Position numbers and translations under genes: made by a program
Assembly (NCBI RefSeq): GCF_039532215.1
Contig: NZ_BAAARN010000002.1
Coordinates: 1-64,000, forward strand
Direction of reading: 5' to 3'
Length of the DNA stretch: 64,000 bases
From: Pedococcus aerophilus
GTDB lineage: Bacteria > Actinomycetota > Actinomycetes > Actinomycetales > Dermatophilaceae
Notes under the pieces: generated by a model
Database searches by the model: none
Told to the model about the DNA's origin: nothing
What the model saw: the letters and a program-made list of their open reading frames with translations, nothing else
In this document: positions 41,039 through 53,113 of the stretch, piece after piece
Position numbering within the stretch: position 1 is the stretch's first letter
Layout: every line of letters starts with the position of its first letter

Positions 41039-41715
41039 TTCTTCCCCCGCTCGGCCGTCGTCAGGGCATCCGGGCGGCGCAGGTAGAGCGGCTCGACCGG
41101 CATCTCGTCGGAGGCGAGGATCCCGCGCTCGGCCAGCAGCGCGAGGGTCGCCGCCTGGACGTCGAGGACCCCGAGGGAGTGCGGGAACAGGTCGGGGAAG
41201 AGGTCGGGTCCGCGTCCGGCCGTGGGCAGTCCGCGCAGCTCCTCGGGCAGGTCGGCCGGGCGGTCGACAGCCGGCTCGGTGAGGCGACGCGTGACGAGGG
41301 ACTCGGGGACGTCGGGATCGGTGAGCTCGACGGAGTACCGCGCCCAGTAGACCTCCTTGCGTCGGGCGTCGGTGGCCACGAGCAGGTCCCCACGTCCCAC
41401 GAGCGGTGCAGCCTCCACGGCGAGGGCGTCGAGGCTGCATATCCCGTGGACCGGGACCCCGCGAGCGTGGCCGAAGACCAGCCCGCTGACGATGCCGACG
41501 CGCAGTCCGGTGAAGGGGCCGGGACCGTTGCCGACGACGACGTCGGTGACGTCGGACGGCCCGAGACCCGCGGTGGCGAGGCAGCGCTGGATGAGCGGCG
41601 CGACATGCTCTGCGTGGCCGCGGGCGTCCAGGACGCTCGCGGCAGCGGCGACGCCCTCGCCGCGCAGGGCGACGGTGATGGCGGAGGTCGAGGTGTCGAT
41701 GGCCAGGATCAGCAT
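41035..41715 (-). CDS. tsaB: tRNA threonylcarbamoyladenosine biosynthesis protein TsaB
   Basis: 226 residues. N-terminal MLILAIDTSTSAITVAL and GNGPGPFTGLRVGIVSG are diagnostic. TsaB is an inactive relative of TsaD that dimerises with it. The start overlaps the tsaE stop by one base, and the stop overlaps the rimI start. Confidence 0.95.
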   Translation of the reverse strand: MLILAIDTSTSAITVALRGEGVAAAASVLDARGHAEHVAPLIQRCLATAGLGPSDVTDVVVGNGPGPFTGLRVGIVSGLVFGHARGVPVHGICSLDALAVEAAPLVGRGDLLVATDARRKEVYWARYSVELTDPDVPESLVTRRLTEPAVDRPADLPEELRGLPTAGRGPDLFPDLFPHSLGVLDVQAATLALLAERGILASDEMPVEPLYLRRPDALTTAERGKK

Positions 41716-42209
41716 CAGAGGGTCTCCACCTCGTCGGTCACGGGGGCGGTGAGGGCGGCCAGGTCCACTGAGGCCCAGCGCTGCCCGTGCGGCGTCACCG
41801 ACGCGATCCGCACGTCCTCACCCTCGAGGACGACCTCGAGGCGGTCGTCGGACAGGTCCTCGGCGAGGCCGTGGCCCCACTCGACGATGGTCACCGACTC
41901 CTCGAGCGAGGCGTCGAGGTCGAGGTCGTCGAGCTCGGCGAACCCACCAAGGCGGTAGGCGTCCACGTGGACGAGGGCCGGGCCGTCGACGAGCGAGGGG
42001 TGGACCCGGGCGATGACGAACGTCGGGGAGGTGAGCGGGCCGCGTACGCCGAGCCCCTCACCGATGCCCTGCGTGAGGGTGGTCTTGCCCGCACCGAGCC
42101 CACCTGTCAGCACGACCAGGTCACCGGCGCGCAGGAACGACGCGAGTCGCACGCCCCACGCCCGGGTGGTCTCGGCCGTCGCGAGCGGCGGGCTGGTCAC
42201 CTCAGGCAC
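41715..42209 (-). CDS. tsaE: tRNA threonylcarbamoyladenosine biosynthesis ATPase TsaE
   Basis: 164 residues. Walker A GLGAGKTT (37-44) and the HVDAYRL and EWGHG blocks are typical. TsaE ATP hydrolysis resets the TsaBD complex. Its start lies 8 bp inside the end of the alpha/beta hydrolase gene. Confidence 0.95.
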   Translation of the reverse strand: MPEVTSPPLATAETTRAWGVRLASFLRAGDLVVLTGGLGAGKTTLTQGIGEGLGVRGPLTSPTFVIARVHPSLVDGPALVHVDAYRLGGFAELDDLDLDASLEESVTIVEWGHGLAEDLSDDRLEVVLEGEDVRIASVTPHGQRWASVDLAALTAPVTDEVETL

Positions 42210-43386
42210 TCCTGCCCCCTCGGCTGCTGCCGCGGCGGGCCTTGGCGACCCGGCGACGCTTCTGCAGGTCTGTCACGGTGCGGCGCACGCGTGGCTTGCG
42301 ACCGATGTCGATGTGCTCGGCGGACGCGCGCATCCCGCGCTCGACGAGCTCGAGGAACTGCTCGTTGATCACCTCGGGGTGCTCGAGCATGATGATGTGC
42401 CCGGCGTCCTCGACGACGACGTGCTCAGCGCCGGGGACGAGCCGGACGATCGCCTCGGAGTGGTCCGGCGGGGTCAGCAGGTCCTGCATCCCGTTGACCA
42501 CGAGCGTCTCGATGCCGTGGAACTGCTCGAGCGCGGACTGCTTGTCGTGGACGTTGATCGAGGGCAGGAAGTCGGCCATGACCGACAGGGGCGTCCCCAT
42601 GATCATGTCGCCGGTGTAGCGAATCGTGTGCTGCGCCACCGGGGAGGCGAAGCTGTAGTGGTCGACGATGAGGTCCTCGACGTCGCGTCCGACACGGCGG
42701 GCGGTGTTGACGAGCTTCTGCTGCGTGCCGATCCGGGCGAGGAAGCGCGGCCCCAGACGCCCCAAGAGACGACCGACGAACTGGCCGAAGCCCAGCGTCA
42801 TCATGTTCTGGCCACCGGCGCTCGTGGCCACGAAGGCGGCCGCGATGACGCGCTGGCGCACCACCTCGGGGAACTGGTCGGCCATCGACATCACCGTCAT
42901 GCCACCCATCGAGTGGCCGATGAGGACCAACGGGCCCTCGGGCGCCGCCTCCTCGATGACGCGGTGCAGGTCACGTCCGAGCTGCTCGATCGTGCACGAG
43001 TCGCTGTCGGCCACCTCGGAGCGGCCGTGGCTGCGCTGGTCCCACAGGACGACGCGATATCCGGCTCGCTGCAACGCTTTGCGCTGCAGGACCCAGCTGC
43101 GCAGGCTCAGTGTGTAGCCGTGGCTCATGACGATCGTCGGCTTGGCGGCGTCGGCTGCGTCCGCGGCGGGCTCGTCGACCTCGACGTGCAGCGGCACCCC
43201 GTCGTCGGCGATGACCGCGAGCTCGTGGTCCGGCACGTGCGCGTACGCCCCGTCGGGAGCGAGGACGGACAGCCGGGCCGTGCGCTCACGGTTGACGCGA
43301 CCAGCGGCCACGCCGGCTGCTGTGGCGACACCGGCGGCGGCGAGGCCGACCCCGAGTCCGATGAGTCCGCGGTTCGGGGGCGTCAC
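42202..43386 (-). CDS. alpha/beta hydrolase with N-terminal membrane anchor
   Basis: 394 residues. A hydrophobic Gly/Ala-rich helix at about 7-28 may anchor or export it. The hydrolase fold shows MSHGYTLSLRSW (oxyanion), DQRSHGRS and nucleophile Ser159 in GHSMGG. A candidate acid is in the DLLTPPDHS block and the histidine in DAGHIIMLEHP. The C-terminus is very basic. GTG start overlaps the alr stop (GTGA). Esterase or lipase activity is likely; substrate unknown. Gene is commonly found between alr and tsaE in this group. Confidence 0.88.
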   Translation of the reverse strand: MTPPNRGLIGLGVGLAAAGVATAAGVAAGRVNRERTARLSVLAPDGAYAHVPDHELAVIADDGVPLHVEVDEPAADAADAAKPTIVMSHGYTLSLRSWVLQRKALQRAGYRVVLWDQRSHGRSEVADSDSCTIEQLGRDLHRVIEEAAPEGPLVLIGHSMGGMTVMSMADQFPEVVRQRVIAAAFVATSAGGQNMMTLGFGQFVGRLLGRLGPRFLARIGTQQKLVNTARRVGRDVEDLIVDHYSFASPVAQHTIRYTGDMIMGTPLSVMADFLPSINVHDKQSALEQFHGIETLVVNGMQDLLTPPDHSEAIVRLVPGAEHVVVEDAGHIIMLEHPEVINEQFLELVERGMRASAEHIDIGRKPRVRRTVTDLQKRRRVAKARRGSSRGGRSA

Positions 43387-44567
43387 GCCTCCACCTCTCC
43401 CAGGTAGACCCTCGGCACCCTGGCGCCGACACGGGTCACGATCTCGTAGTTGATGGTGTCGACTGCCGCAGCCCAGTCCTGCGCGGTGGGCTCGCCGGCG
43501 GCCCCGACACCGAACAGGACCGCCTCGTCTCCGGCCACGGCATGGCTGTCGGGGCCGAGGTCGAGCACGAACTGGTCCATGCAGACGCGTCCGGCGACGG
43601 TGTACCTGCGCCCGCCGACCTGGACCGGCCCGACGCTGCTGGCGTGGCGGGGCACCCCGTCGGAGTAGCCCATCGGCACCAGGCCGAGCTTCGTCTGCTC
43701 GGTCGTCGTGTAGACGTGGCCGTACGAGACGCCTTGTCCCGCAGGCGATTCCTTGACGCTCGACAGGTGCGACACCAACCGCATGGCCTCACGGAGGCCG
43801 AACGACTCCGGTGAGCCGAGGTCGGGCACGGGCGACAGCCCGTAGACGGCCACACCGGGCCGGACGAGGTCGTAGTGGGCCGAGGGGTTGGTCAGCGTCG
43901 CCGCCGAGTTGGCGAGGTGACGCACCGAGGGACGTATGCCGCTGCGAGCCGCCTGCTCGACGATCCCCTCGAACCGCTCCTGCTGGGCCCGCACCGTCGG
44001 GTGCTGCGGCGCGTCGGCATACGCGAAGTGGGAGAAGATCCCCACGACCTCGAGCACGCCCTCGGACTGGAGCGCGGCTGCGCTCGTGAGAATGGCCTCG
44101 AGGTCGGCGTCCCAGGCGCCGTTGCGCCCCAGGCCCGTGTCGACCTTGAGGTGGACGCGGGCCGTCGTCCCGGTCCCCCGTGCGGCTGTGACGGCCTGGT
44201 CCAGCGCCCAGGTGGTAGAGATCCCGAGCTGGACGTCGTTCGCCAGCGCCGGGGCGAAGTCCTGGCCGGGGACGTGCAGCCAGGACAGCAGCGGCGCGGT
44301 CACGCCGGCGGCACGCAGCTCCAGGGCCTCCGGCAGCTGGGCGACCCCGAGCCAGGTCGCGCCGCCCCGCAGGGCCGCCCGCGCACTGGGGACGAGGCCG
44401 TGGCCGTACGCATCGGCCTTGACCACGGCCATGAGCTCGGCGGTCGGGGCGTGGCCACGCAGGGCGGCGACGTTGGCGCTGATCGCGCCCAGATCGACCT
44501 GCGCGCACGCGGGAAACCCCGGCGGGGCCGGGGCAAGGGGGGTGCTGGACGCCGTGTGGGTGGTCAT
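43383..44567 (-). CDS. alr: alanine racemase
   Basis: 394 residues from ATG 44567. The PLP lysine Lys50 lies in AVVKADAYGHG. The second catalytic Tyr is in the GQGVSYGHVY region, and RVCMDQFVLDLG is typical of the C-terminal domain. It makes D-alanine for peptidoglycan. First gene of the alr, hydrolase, tsaE, tsaB, rimI, tsaD operon in which every junction overlaps. Confidence 0.96.
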   Translation of the reverse strand: MTTHTASSTPLAPAPPGFPACAQVDLGAISANVAALRGHAPTAELMAVVKADAYGHGLVPSARAALRGGATWLGVAQLPEALELRAAGVTAPLLSWLHVPGQDFAPALANDVQLGISTTWALDQAVTAARGTGTTARVHLKVDTGLGRNGAWDADLEAILTSAAALQSEGVLEVVGIFSHFAYADAPQHPTVRAQQERFEGIVEQAARSGIRPSVRHLANSAATLTNPSAHYDLVRPGVAVYGLSPVPDLGSPESFGLREAMRLVSHLSSVKESPAGQGVSYGHVYTTTEQTKLGLVPMGYSDGVPRHASSVGPVQVGGRRYTVAGRVCMDQFVLDLGPDSHAVAGDEAVLFGVGAAGEPTAQDWAAAVDTINYEIVTRVGARVPRVYLGEVEA

Positions 44568-44695
44568 CACCCACCAGTCTTCCACGGCCTCCCCGGACCT
44601 TCTCGCCCGACGGGGCGGCCTCCACCGAACGACGTCCGTCGCCCGCCACTCGGGCATCCCGGCTGCCGTTGGAGCAGGTGGGCGATGCTGGTGCC

Positions 44696-45925
44696 GTGAG
44701 CGGCCCGCCGAATCCACCCAGCGGCCCGCCGCGCGAGATCCGGCGTGCCCGCTGGGCCACGGCAGCGATGTTCGCCACCAATGGTGCGGTCTTCGCCAAC
44801 GTCGTGCCTCGCTACCCGGACATCGTCGCGCGGCTCGACCTCGACAAGGCTGCCTTCGGGACCGCGGTCGCGGGCTACGGGCTCGGGGCGGTGCTCGCGG
44901 GACTCGTGGCGGCTGCCCTGGTCAACCGGCTCGGGTCGGGGCGGGTCGCGGTGGGCGGCACCCTCGCCGTCGCGGCCAACCTCGTCCTGGTCGGCGCAGC
45001 ACCGTCCTGGGTGCTGCTCGCCATCGCCCTCGGGCTCGCCGGTGCCCTCGACTCCGTGACCGACATCGCCGAGAACGCCCAGGGGCTTCGGGTCGAGCGG
45101 GAGTACGGCCGCTCCATCCTCAACTCGATGCACGCGACGTGGAGCATCGGTGCGGTCGTCGGTGGGGCGATGGGCAGTGCCGCCGCCGGGCTCGGCGTCC
45201 CGCTGGTGCCGCACCTCGCGGTGGCCGCGGCGTCGGCCATCGCCCTGGCCCTCGTGGTCCGGTCCCGCCTGCTCCCGGGCCGTGACCCCCACCCGGACCG
45301 CCCGACCGCCCCGACCGCCCCCGGAGCTGCTGTCGCCCACGGACGTCGCCGGGTCGGGCTCGTGGTCCGGCTCCTGGCCCTGGCCGTGGTGGGTTCGATG
45401 GCGCAGGGCATCGAGGACCTCACCTCGACGTGGAGCGCGCTCTACCTGCGCGAGGACCTCGGGGCAGCAGCCGTCGTGGGCGGGCTCGGGTTCGTCGCCC
45501 TCCAGAGCCTGCAAACCGTCGGCCGGCTGGTGGGCGACCGTGCCGTCACGGCCTGGGGCGACAGGGCCGTGGCCAGGGCCGGTGCCGGGCTGGCCACCGC
45601 AGCGATGGCCCTGGCCCTGCTGGCGCAGTCCCCCGTGCTCACGGTGGTCGCGTTCGGGCTGGTCGGGCTCGGCATCGGCACGCTGATCCCCGCGTCGCTG
45701 CGCGCCGCCGACGACATCCCCGGTCTCCCGCGGGGTCTCGGCCTGTCGATCATCGGCATGGGGTTCCGCGTCACGCTGCTCGCCTCCCCGTTGGCGATGG
45801 GCGCGCTGGCCCAGTGGCAGGGCCTCGGCGCCGTCATGACGGCGATCCCCGTCGCCGCGGTCCTCGTGCTGGTCCTGGCCGGCTCCCTCCCCGGTCGCGC
45901 GCAGCCCGGTCCAGCACGGCCCTGA
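44696..45925 (+). CDS. MFS transporter
   Basis: 409 residues from GTG 44696, with about twelve hydrophobic helices and the central basic loop (about 195-225) typical of the major facilitator superfamily. N-terminal half includes GYGLGAVLAGLVAAALVNRLGSG, close to MFS motif A. FucP/YbjJ-like proteins have similar layout. Substrate unknown. A TTG start 27 bp earlier is possible; GATGCT 6 nt before the GTG is a weak -10 supporting this start. Confidence 0.85.
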   Translation: MSGPPNPPSGPPREIRRARWATAAMFATNGAVFANVVPRYPDIVARLDLDKAAFGTAVAGYGLGAVLAGLVAAALVNRLGSGRVAVGGTLAVAANLVLVGAAPSWVLLAIALGLAGALDSVTDIAENAQGLRVEREYGRSILNSMHATWSIGAVVGGAMGSAAAGLGVPLVPHLAVAAASAIALALVVRSRLLPGRDPHPDRPTAPTAPGAAVAHGRRRVGLVVRLLALAVVGSMAQGIEDLTSTWSALYLREDLGAAAVVGGLGFVALQSLQTVGRLVGDRAVTAWGDRAVARAGAGLATAAMALALLAQSPVLTVVAFGLVGLGIGTLIPASLRAADDIPGLPRGLGLSIIGMGFRVTLLASPLAMGALAQWQGLGAVMTAIPVAAVLVLVLAGSLPGRAQPGPARP

Positions 45926-45989
45926 GCCGCACACCCCCGATGCCGAGGCCCGGGACCTCGGCGCGAGGACGCGAGCGATCAGCAGCCGC

Positions 45990-47450
45990 TCAGCGGGTGA
46001 GGAGGTGGGCCACCGTGCCGGGTATGGCGTGGGCGAGCGCCAGCGCCCGCACCGGACCTCCCGGGTTGGCCCGGTCCGCAGCGACACCGTGGACCAGCGC
46101 ACCCAGGGACCCCGCGTCGAGGGGCGACAACCCGGCCGCCAGCAGCGCACCGCACACACCCGCGAGCACGTCACCGGCGCCGGCGGTGGCGAGCCACGGC
46201 GGGGCGTCGTTCTGCGAGCGGACGGTGCCCTCGGGCGGCACGACCAGGGTGGTCGCGCCCTTGAGCAGCACCGTCGCGCCGGTCAGCCGGGCGGCCCGTC
46301 GCGCGTGGGCGAGCGGGGACGCCTGCACCTGCTGACGGGTGACGTCCGCGGAGTCCGCTCCACCGAGCCGGTTGAGCAGCCGGGCCAGCTCACCGGCGTG
46401 CGGGGTGAGCAGCGTCGGGGCGTCACGCCGTCCCGTCACGAGGTCGAGCCCCCCGGCGTCGACGAGCGCCGGGAGGTCGGACGCCAGGGCCGCCCGGGCG
46501 ATGTCGAGCTGGGCCTTGCTGCCTGCCGCGCGCGACGTCGTGTCGAGGCCGGGGCCGACCACCCACGCCTGCACCCGACCGTCGCCGATGACGGCCTCGG
46601 GCACGCTCGCCCGCACCAGCGCCGTCGGGGCCGGGGTGCCGACGTAGCGGAGCATGCCGAGCCCCGCTCCGACAGCGGCGGTGCAGCACAGCACGGGTGC
46701 TCCGGTGTAGCTCTCGCCACCGGCGACCACCCCGAGCACCCCGCGGGAGTACTTGTCGTCGCTGGCCGTGGGGACCGGCCAGAGCCCCGGCACGTCGGCG
46801 AAGTCGAGGCGCTCGACCTCGGGGTCACCCTCGAGCTCGATCCCGATGTCGACGACGGTCAGGCGGCCGACGGCCGACTCGGTCGCGGGCAGCACGTGCA
46901 CCGGCTTGGGCACCCCGAAGGTCACCGTCTCGTCGGCGAAGACCGCGTCCTCGTGGGCGACCTCACCGGCCGGGTCCTGCCCCGAGGGGAGGTCGACGGC
47001 CACGACGTAGGCGTCAGGTGGCAGCGCGTCCACCCAGGCGACGGCCTCGTCCGGCAGGCCGGGTCGTCCACCGATCCCGAGCACGCCGTCGAGGACGAGG
47101 TCCGCCCCGGTCAGGACCGCGCGCCAGTCGCCGTCAGCCGCGACGATCCGCACCCCGGCCTCCTGCCAGGACGAGGAGTCGCCGATGGCGAGCGGCCAAG
47201 GCCCTTGCAGCGCAACGCATTCCGCGCCCTCGTCCGCAAGGTGGACCGCGGCATACAAGGCATCTGCGCCGTTGTTGCCCGGGCCGGCGAGCACGACCAC
47301 GCGGCTGCCACCGGTCTCCTCGAGCCGCGCGCGGCAGACGCGCGCGAGGCCCCACGCCGCTCGCGCCATGAGCTCGCCCTCGTCGTCGAGGGTGGCCATG
47401 AGCGCGGCCTCCGCCGAGCGCACCGCGTCCGCGGACCAGGCGCGCAGCAC
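45990..47450 (-). CDS. nnr: bifunctional NAD(P)H-hydrate epimerase/dehydratase
   Basis: 486 residues. The N-terminal YjeF-N epimerase domain has GPGNNGADA (57-65). The C-terminal ADP-dependent dehydratase has TPHAGELARL and ATAGAGDVLAGV. The enzyme repairs hydrated NAD(P)H. GTG start at 47450 is one base after the acpS stop, so the two are coupled. Upstream frame overlaps acpS and is not coding. Confidence 0.95.
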   Translation of the reverse strand: MLRAWSADAVRSAEAALMATLDDEGELMARAAWGLARVCRARLEETGGSRVVVLAGPGNNGADALYAAVHLADEGAECVALQGPWPLAIGDSSSWQEAGVRIVAADGDWRAVLTGADLVLDGVLGIGGRPGLPDEAVAWVDALPPDAYVVAVDLPSGQDPAGEVAHEDAVFADETVTFGVPKPVHVLPATESAVGRLTVVDIGIELEGDPEVERLDFADVPGLWPVPTASDDKYSRGVLGVVAGGESYTGAPVLCCTAAVGAGLGMLRYVGTPAPTALVRASVPEAVIGDGRVQAWVVGPGLDTTSRAAGSKAQLDIARAALASDLPALVDAGGLDLVTGRRDAPTLLTPHAGELARLLNRLGGADSADVTRQQVQASPLAHARRAARLTGATVLLKGATTLVVPPEGTVRSQNDAPPWLATAGAGDVLAGVCGALLAAGLSPLDAGSLGALVHGVAADRANPGGPVRALALAHAIPGTVAHLLTR

Positions 47451-47451
47451 C

Positions 47452-47802
47452 TCAGCCCTCCGCGATGACGACGGCCGACGCGATGCCGGCGTCGTGCGAC
47501 AGCGAGACGTGCCAGGCGTGGACGCCCAGCGCCTCGGCCCGGGCCTCGACGGTGCCGGTGATCTGCAGGTGCGGCCGGCCGTCCTCACCACGGCGGACCG
47601 TGGCGTCCTGCCAGTTGAGGCCCACCGGCGCGCCGAGCGCCTTGGCGAGCGCCTCCTTCGCCGCGAACCGCGCGGCGAGGGAGTTGAGCGGCAGCGACCG
47701 CTCCTCCGCCGTGAACAGGCGGTCGAGCAGGCCGGGGGTGCGCTCCAGGGTCTGCCCGAAGCGCTCGACGTCCACGACGTCGATCCCGACCCCGACGATC
47801 AC
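47452..47802 (-). CDS. acpS: holo-[acyl-carrier-protein] synthase
   Basis: 116 residues. [10 protein letters not shown] (Asp8) and [13 protein letters not shown] (Glu50) are the magnesium/CoA-binding motifs of AcpS. It transfers phosphopantetheine from CoA to acyl carrier protein. Lies 22 bp after glmS and just before nnr, the usual actinobacterial order. Confidence 0.96.
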   Translation of the reverse strand: MIVGVGIDVVDVERFGQTLERTPGLLDRLFTAEERSLPLNSLAARFAAKEALAKALGAPVGLNWQDATVRRGEDGRPHLQITGTVEARAEALGVHAWHVSLSHDAGIASAVVIAEG

Positions 47803-47824
47803 GGGTTGCCGCCCACCGCGCCGG

Positions 47825-49684
<1,860 letters not shown>

Positions 49685-49691
49685 GCGGAGC

Positions 49692-49697
49692 AGCCTA
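49692..49697 (-). promoter_or_regulatory. candidate -10 element for glmS
   Basis: TAGGCT on the minus strand, 7 nt before the glmS ATG. Confidence 0.5.
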
Positions 49698-49787
49698 ACG
49701 GCCTGCGGCCCGGCCGTCGGTATCCGCGGCGACCCGGCCGCGCCGAGGAGCGGCACTGCGCACGACCGGGGCTCGTGGTGGGCAACA

Positions 49788-50759
49788 ATGACGCCCGTGA
49801 GCCATCCCGCAGCGAGCCATGCTGCCCTCCCTTCGCCCTACGTCGAGCTCGACCGGACGGCGTGGGCCCGGCTCCGCGAGAACCACCCGCTCAACCTCGA
49901 CGCCGGTGACGTCGCCCGCCTCCAGGGCCTCGGCGAGCGCATCGACCTCGCCGAGGTCGAGGAGGTCTACCTGCCGCTGTCCCGCCTGCTCAACTTCTAC
50001 GTCGGCGCGACGGCCGGGCTGCACCGCATCACCAGCGACTTCCTCGGCGAGCGGCCGGCCAAGGCGCCGTTCGTCATCGGCGTGGCCGGCTCGGTCGCCG
50101 TGGGCAAGTCGACGACGGCCCGCCTGCTCAAGGAGCTGCTCTCCCGCTGGCCCGGCACGCCCCGGGTCGAGCTGCTGACGACCGACGGCTTCCTCTTCCC
50201 GAACGCCGAGCTCGAACGCCGGGGCCTGTTGCAGCGCAAGGGTTTCCCCGAGTCCTACGACCGGCGCGCCCTTCTGCGCTTCGTCGCGGAGGTCAAGGCC
50301 GGCAAGGCCGAGGTCGCCGCCCCGGTCTACTCCCACCTGACCTACGACATCGTCCCCGGCGAGCAGGTCGTCGTGCACCAACCCGACGTCCTCATCGTCG
50401 AGGGGCTCAACGTCCTCCAGGCGCCGCGCCTGCAGGAGGACGGCCGCACCGGCATGGCGGTGAGCGACTTCTTCGACTTCTCGGTCTACGTCGACGCCCA
50501 CCTCGACGACATCCGCCAGTGGTACGTCGACCGGTTCCTGCGCCTGCGCGAGACGGCCTTCGCGGACCCCGACTCCTACTTCCACCGGTACGCGGCCTTC
50601 ACCGACGAGCAGGCGCGGGAGCGGGCCAGCCAGATCTGGGCCGACATCAACGAGGTCAACCTCCGCGAGAACGTGCTGCCCACCCGGAGCCGCGCGACCC
50701 TCGTGCTGTCCAAGGGCAAGGACCACAGCGTCCGCCGGATCCGCCTGCGCAAGCTCTGA
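49788..50759 (+). CDS. coaA: pantothenate kinase type I
   Basis: 323 residues. P-loop GSVAVGKST (101-109), then [25 protein letters not shown] and VYSHLTYDI are all typical of CoaA. It phosphorylates pantothenate, the first step to CoA; the CoA user AcpS is encoded 2 kb away. ATG 49788 or GTG 49797 may be the start. AACAAT at 49784-49789 lies 7 nt before the GTG and would favour the latter. Confidence 0.96.
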   Translation: MTPVSHPAASHAALPSPYVELDRTAWARLRENHPLNLDAGDVARLQGLGERIDLAEVEEVYLPLSRLLNFYVGATAGLHRITSDFLGERPAKAPFVIGVAGSVAVGKSTTARLLKELLSRWPGTPRVELLTTDGFLFPNAELERRGLLQRKGFPESYDRRALLRFVAEVKAGKAEVAAPVYSHLTYDIVPGEQVVVHQPDVLIVEGLNVLQAPRLQEDGRTGMAVSDFFDFSVYVDAHLDDIRQWYVDRFLRLRETAFADPDSYFHRYAAFTDEQARERASQIWADINEVNLRENVLPTRSRATLVLSKGKDHSVRRIRLRKL

Positions 50760-50776
50760 CGCGCACAATGGCAGGT

Positions 50777-52270
50777 ATGGAGCCTGCTTCCGACCCGACC
50801 CCGCCCACCTCTGCCCCGTCGACCCCGCCCACCGGCGCCCCGTCCGCCGGCACCCCGGCCACGGGGGCACCGGGCGACCGGCCCGCCACCCGCACCGAGC
50901 ACGACTCGATGGGCGATGTCGAGGTCCCGGCCGACGCCCTCTGGGGTGCCCAGACGGCCCGGGCGGTCGAGAACTTCCCCATCTCGGGGCAGCCCGTGCC
51001 GCCCGGGGTCGTGCACGCCCTCGCCCTGCTCAAGGGTGCGGCGGCGCGGGTCAACGCCGACCTCGGGGTGCTCGACGCCGACCTCGCCTCCTCGATCGCC
51101 GACGCCGCGGACGAGGTGGCCGACGGGCGCCACGACGAGCAGTTCCCGGTCGACGTCTTCCAGACCGGGTCGGGCACCTCGACCAACATGAACGTCAACG
51201 AGGTGCTCGCCCGGCTGGCCCACCTCGCCACCGGCGCAGCCGTCCACCCGAACGACCACGTCAACGCAGGCCAGTCGAGCAACGACACCTTCCCGAGCGC
51301 GCTGCGGATCGCGGCCACCCTCGCCGTCCACCAGGACCTCGCCCCCGCCCTCACCCACCTCGCGCAGGCGCTGCGGGCCAAGGAGGCGGAGTTCGCGGAC
51401 GTCGTCAAGGCCGGTCGCACCCACCTCATGGACGCGGTCCCCGTGACCCTGGGCCAGGAGTTCGGCGGGTATGCCCGCCAGGTCGAGCTCGGGGTCGAGC
51501 GCGTCACCACCGCTGCCCGGGCCACGGCCGAGCTCCCGCTGGGCGGGACGGCTGCCGGGACCGGCCTCAACGCCGCGCCGGGCTTCGCCGCGGCAGTCAT
51601 CGCCGAGGTCAGCGAGCGCACCGGGGTGGAGTTCCGCGAGGCGGCCGACCACTTCGAGGCGCAGTCGGCCCAGGACGCGGTCGTCGAGCTGAGCGGCGCC
51701 CTCAAGGTCGTCGCGGTCGGCCTGACGAAGATCTGCAACGACCTGCGCTGGATGTCGTCGGGACCACGCAGCGGGCTCGGCGAGATCCACCTCCCCGACC
51801 TCCAGCCGGGGTCGAGCATCATGCCCGGCAAGGTCAACCCGGTGCTGCCCGAGGCCACCCTGATGGCGTGCGCCCGCGTCATCGGGAACGACACCACCAT
51901 CACGGTCGCCGGGGCGTCCGGCGCCTTCGAGCTCAACGTCATGCTCCCCGTCATGGCGCAGGCCGTCCTCGAGTCGACGACCCTGCTGTCGACGACGACC
52001 CGCCTGCTCGCCGACCGCTGCGTCGACGGCATCACCGCCGACCGCGAGCGCTCCAGGGAGCTTGCGGAGGGGTCGCCCTCGATCGTCACGCCGCTCAACC
52101 GCTTCATCGGTTACGAGGCGGCCGCTGCCGTGGCCAAGCAGTCGATCAAGGAGCGCCGCCCCATCCGCGACGTCGTCATCGAGCGCGGGTACGTCGAGGC
52201 GGGCGAGCTGACCGAGGCCCAGCTCGACGAGGCGCTCGACGTCCTCGCCATGACCCGCCCGCCGCGGTAG
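50777..52270 (+). CDS. fumC: fumarate hydratase class II
   Basis: 497 residues from ATG 50777; an ATG three codons earlier is possible, but CACAAT 7 nt before 50777 looks like a -10. The first ~35 residues are a Pro/Thr/Ala-rich extension. The core has [26 protein letters not shown] and the signature [11 protein letters not shown] (345-355). Converts fumarate to malate. Follows coaA on the same strand after a few bases and ends at a perfect bidirectional terminator. Confidence 0.96.
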   Translation: MEPASDPTPPTSAPSTPPTGAPSAGTPATGAPGDRPATRTEHDSMGDVEVPADALWGAQTARAVENFPISGQPVPPGVVHALALLKGAAARVNADLGVLDADLASSIADAADEVADGRHDEQFPVDVFQTGSGTSTNMNVNEVLARLAHLATGAAVHPNDHVNAGQSSNDTFPSALRIAATLAVHQDLAPALTHLAQALRAKEAEFADVVKAGRTHLMDAVPVTLGQEFGGYARQVELGVERVTTAARATAELPLGGTAAGTGLNAAPGFAAAVIAEVSERTGVEFREAADHFEAQSAQDAVVELSGALKVVAVGLTKICNDLRWMSSGPRSGLGEIHLPDLQPGSSIMPGKVNPVLPEATLMACARVIGNDTTITVAGASGAFELNVMLPVMAQAVLESTTLLSTTTRLLADRCVDGITADRERSRELAEGSPSIVTPLNRFIGYEAAAAVAKQSIKERRPIRDVVIERGYVEAGELTEAQLDEALDVLAMTRPPR

Positions 52271-52303
52271 CACCGCCACCGCCACCGGCCACGCGCCATA
52301 CGA

Positions 52304-52339
52304 CGAACGCCGCCCCGGTCAGGACCGGGGCGGCGTTCG
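52304..52339. terminator. perfect 16-bp hairpin between convergent fumC and transglycosylase
   Basis: Arms 52304-52319 and 52324-52339 (CGAACGCCGCCCCGGT), 4-nt loop. Serves both strands. Confidence 0.78.
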
Positions 52340-52363
52340 CGTGCGCTCGTGGGAGCTGCTGGC

Positions 52364-53113
52364 TCAGTACCAGTGCGGGGAGCGGCTCTGCCACGCACCC
52401 CAGGCGGCGCACGGCGTGCCGTACGACGACTTGATGTACTTCAGGCCCCAGGTGATCTGGGTGACCGGGTTGGTGCGGTAGTCCGCGCCGACCGTGGCCA
52501 TCTTGGAGGCCGGCAGCGACTGCGGGATGCCGTAGGCGCCGGACGAGGAGTTCTCGGCGCGGAAGTTCCAACCGCTCTCGCCGTGCCAGAGGTTGTCCAG
52601 GCAGCTCCACTGGCTGTCGTCGAAGCCGAAGTCGCCGAGCATGGCCTGGGCCGCGGCGCGCGGGTCCTTCTGCGCATTCGCGATCAGGGCCTGCTTCTTG
52701 GCCTCGAGCGCCTTGCGGGCCTTGTCACGGGCTGCCTTCTTGGCGGCCTCGCGGCGGGCCTCGGCGGCAGCCTTGGCTGCGGCGACGGCCTTCTGGCGGT
52801 CCTTCTCCTGCACCGCGGCGATGCTCGCGTTGGTGTCGTTGCGGTCGGTGGCGAGGCGGGCGGTGTCCTCGATCTGCGCGTCGGCGAGCTCGTTCGCCTG
52901 GGCGATGGCCTCCGTGCTCACGGTGAAGGCCGCAGTGCCGGTCTGGCGCTGGTCGGTGGCCTGGTACCCGGCGGCGGTCGTGGCGATGACGGCCAGCAGG
53001 AGGCTGGAGGTCACCGCGGGACGCCGCAGGGAACGCGTGAGTCCGGAGGAGCGAGAGGGCGTCCTGCCGTGGGTCGCCACGTTGCGGTGACGGCCCTGGT
53101 AGGGCTGGCTCAT
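52364..53113 (-). CDS. secreted lytic transglycosylase-like protein
   Basis: 249 residues from ATG 53113 with TTGGAGG 6 nt upstream. Basic N-terminus, a signal or anchor helix (about 34-50), a long Ala/Lys/Arg-rich coiled coil (about 100-150), then a transglycosylase domain with catalytic Glu179 in WHGESGWN and SGAYGIPQSLPASKM. The WxxESGW...GAYGIPQ pattern is that of the SLT domain found in resuscitation-type actinobacterial proteins. Cleaves peptidoglycan outside the membrane. Confidence 0.9.
   Translation of the reverse strand: MSQPYQGRHRNVATHGRTPSRSSGLTRSLRRPAVTSSLLLAVIATTAAGYQATDQRQTGTAAFTVSTEAIAQANELADAQIEDTARLATDRNDTNASIAAVQEKDRQKAVAAAKAAAEARREAAKKAARDKARKALEAKKQALIANAQKDPRAAAQAMLGDFGFDDSQWSCLDNLWHGESGWNFRAENSSSGAYGIPQSLPASKMATVGADYRTNPVTQITWGLKYIKSSYGTPCAAWGAWQSRSPHWY

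Noticed and set aside
49685-49787. glmS ribozyme
   Set aside because: The gene has a -10 element 7 nt before its start codon, leaving no room for a leader, and the ribozyme core is absent.
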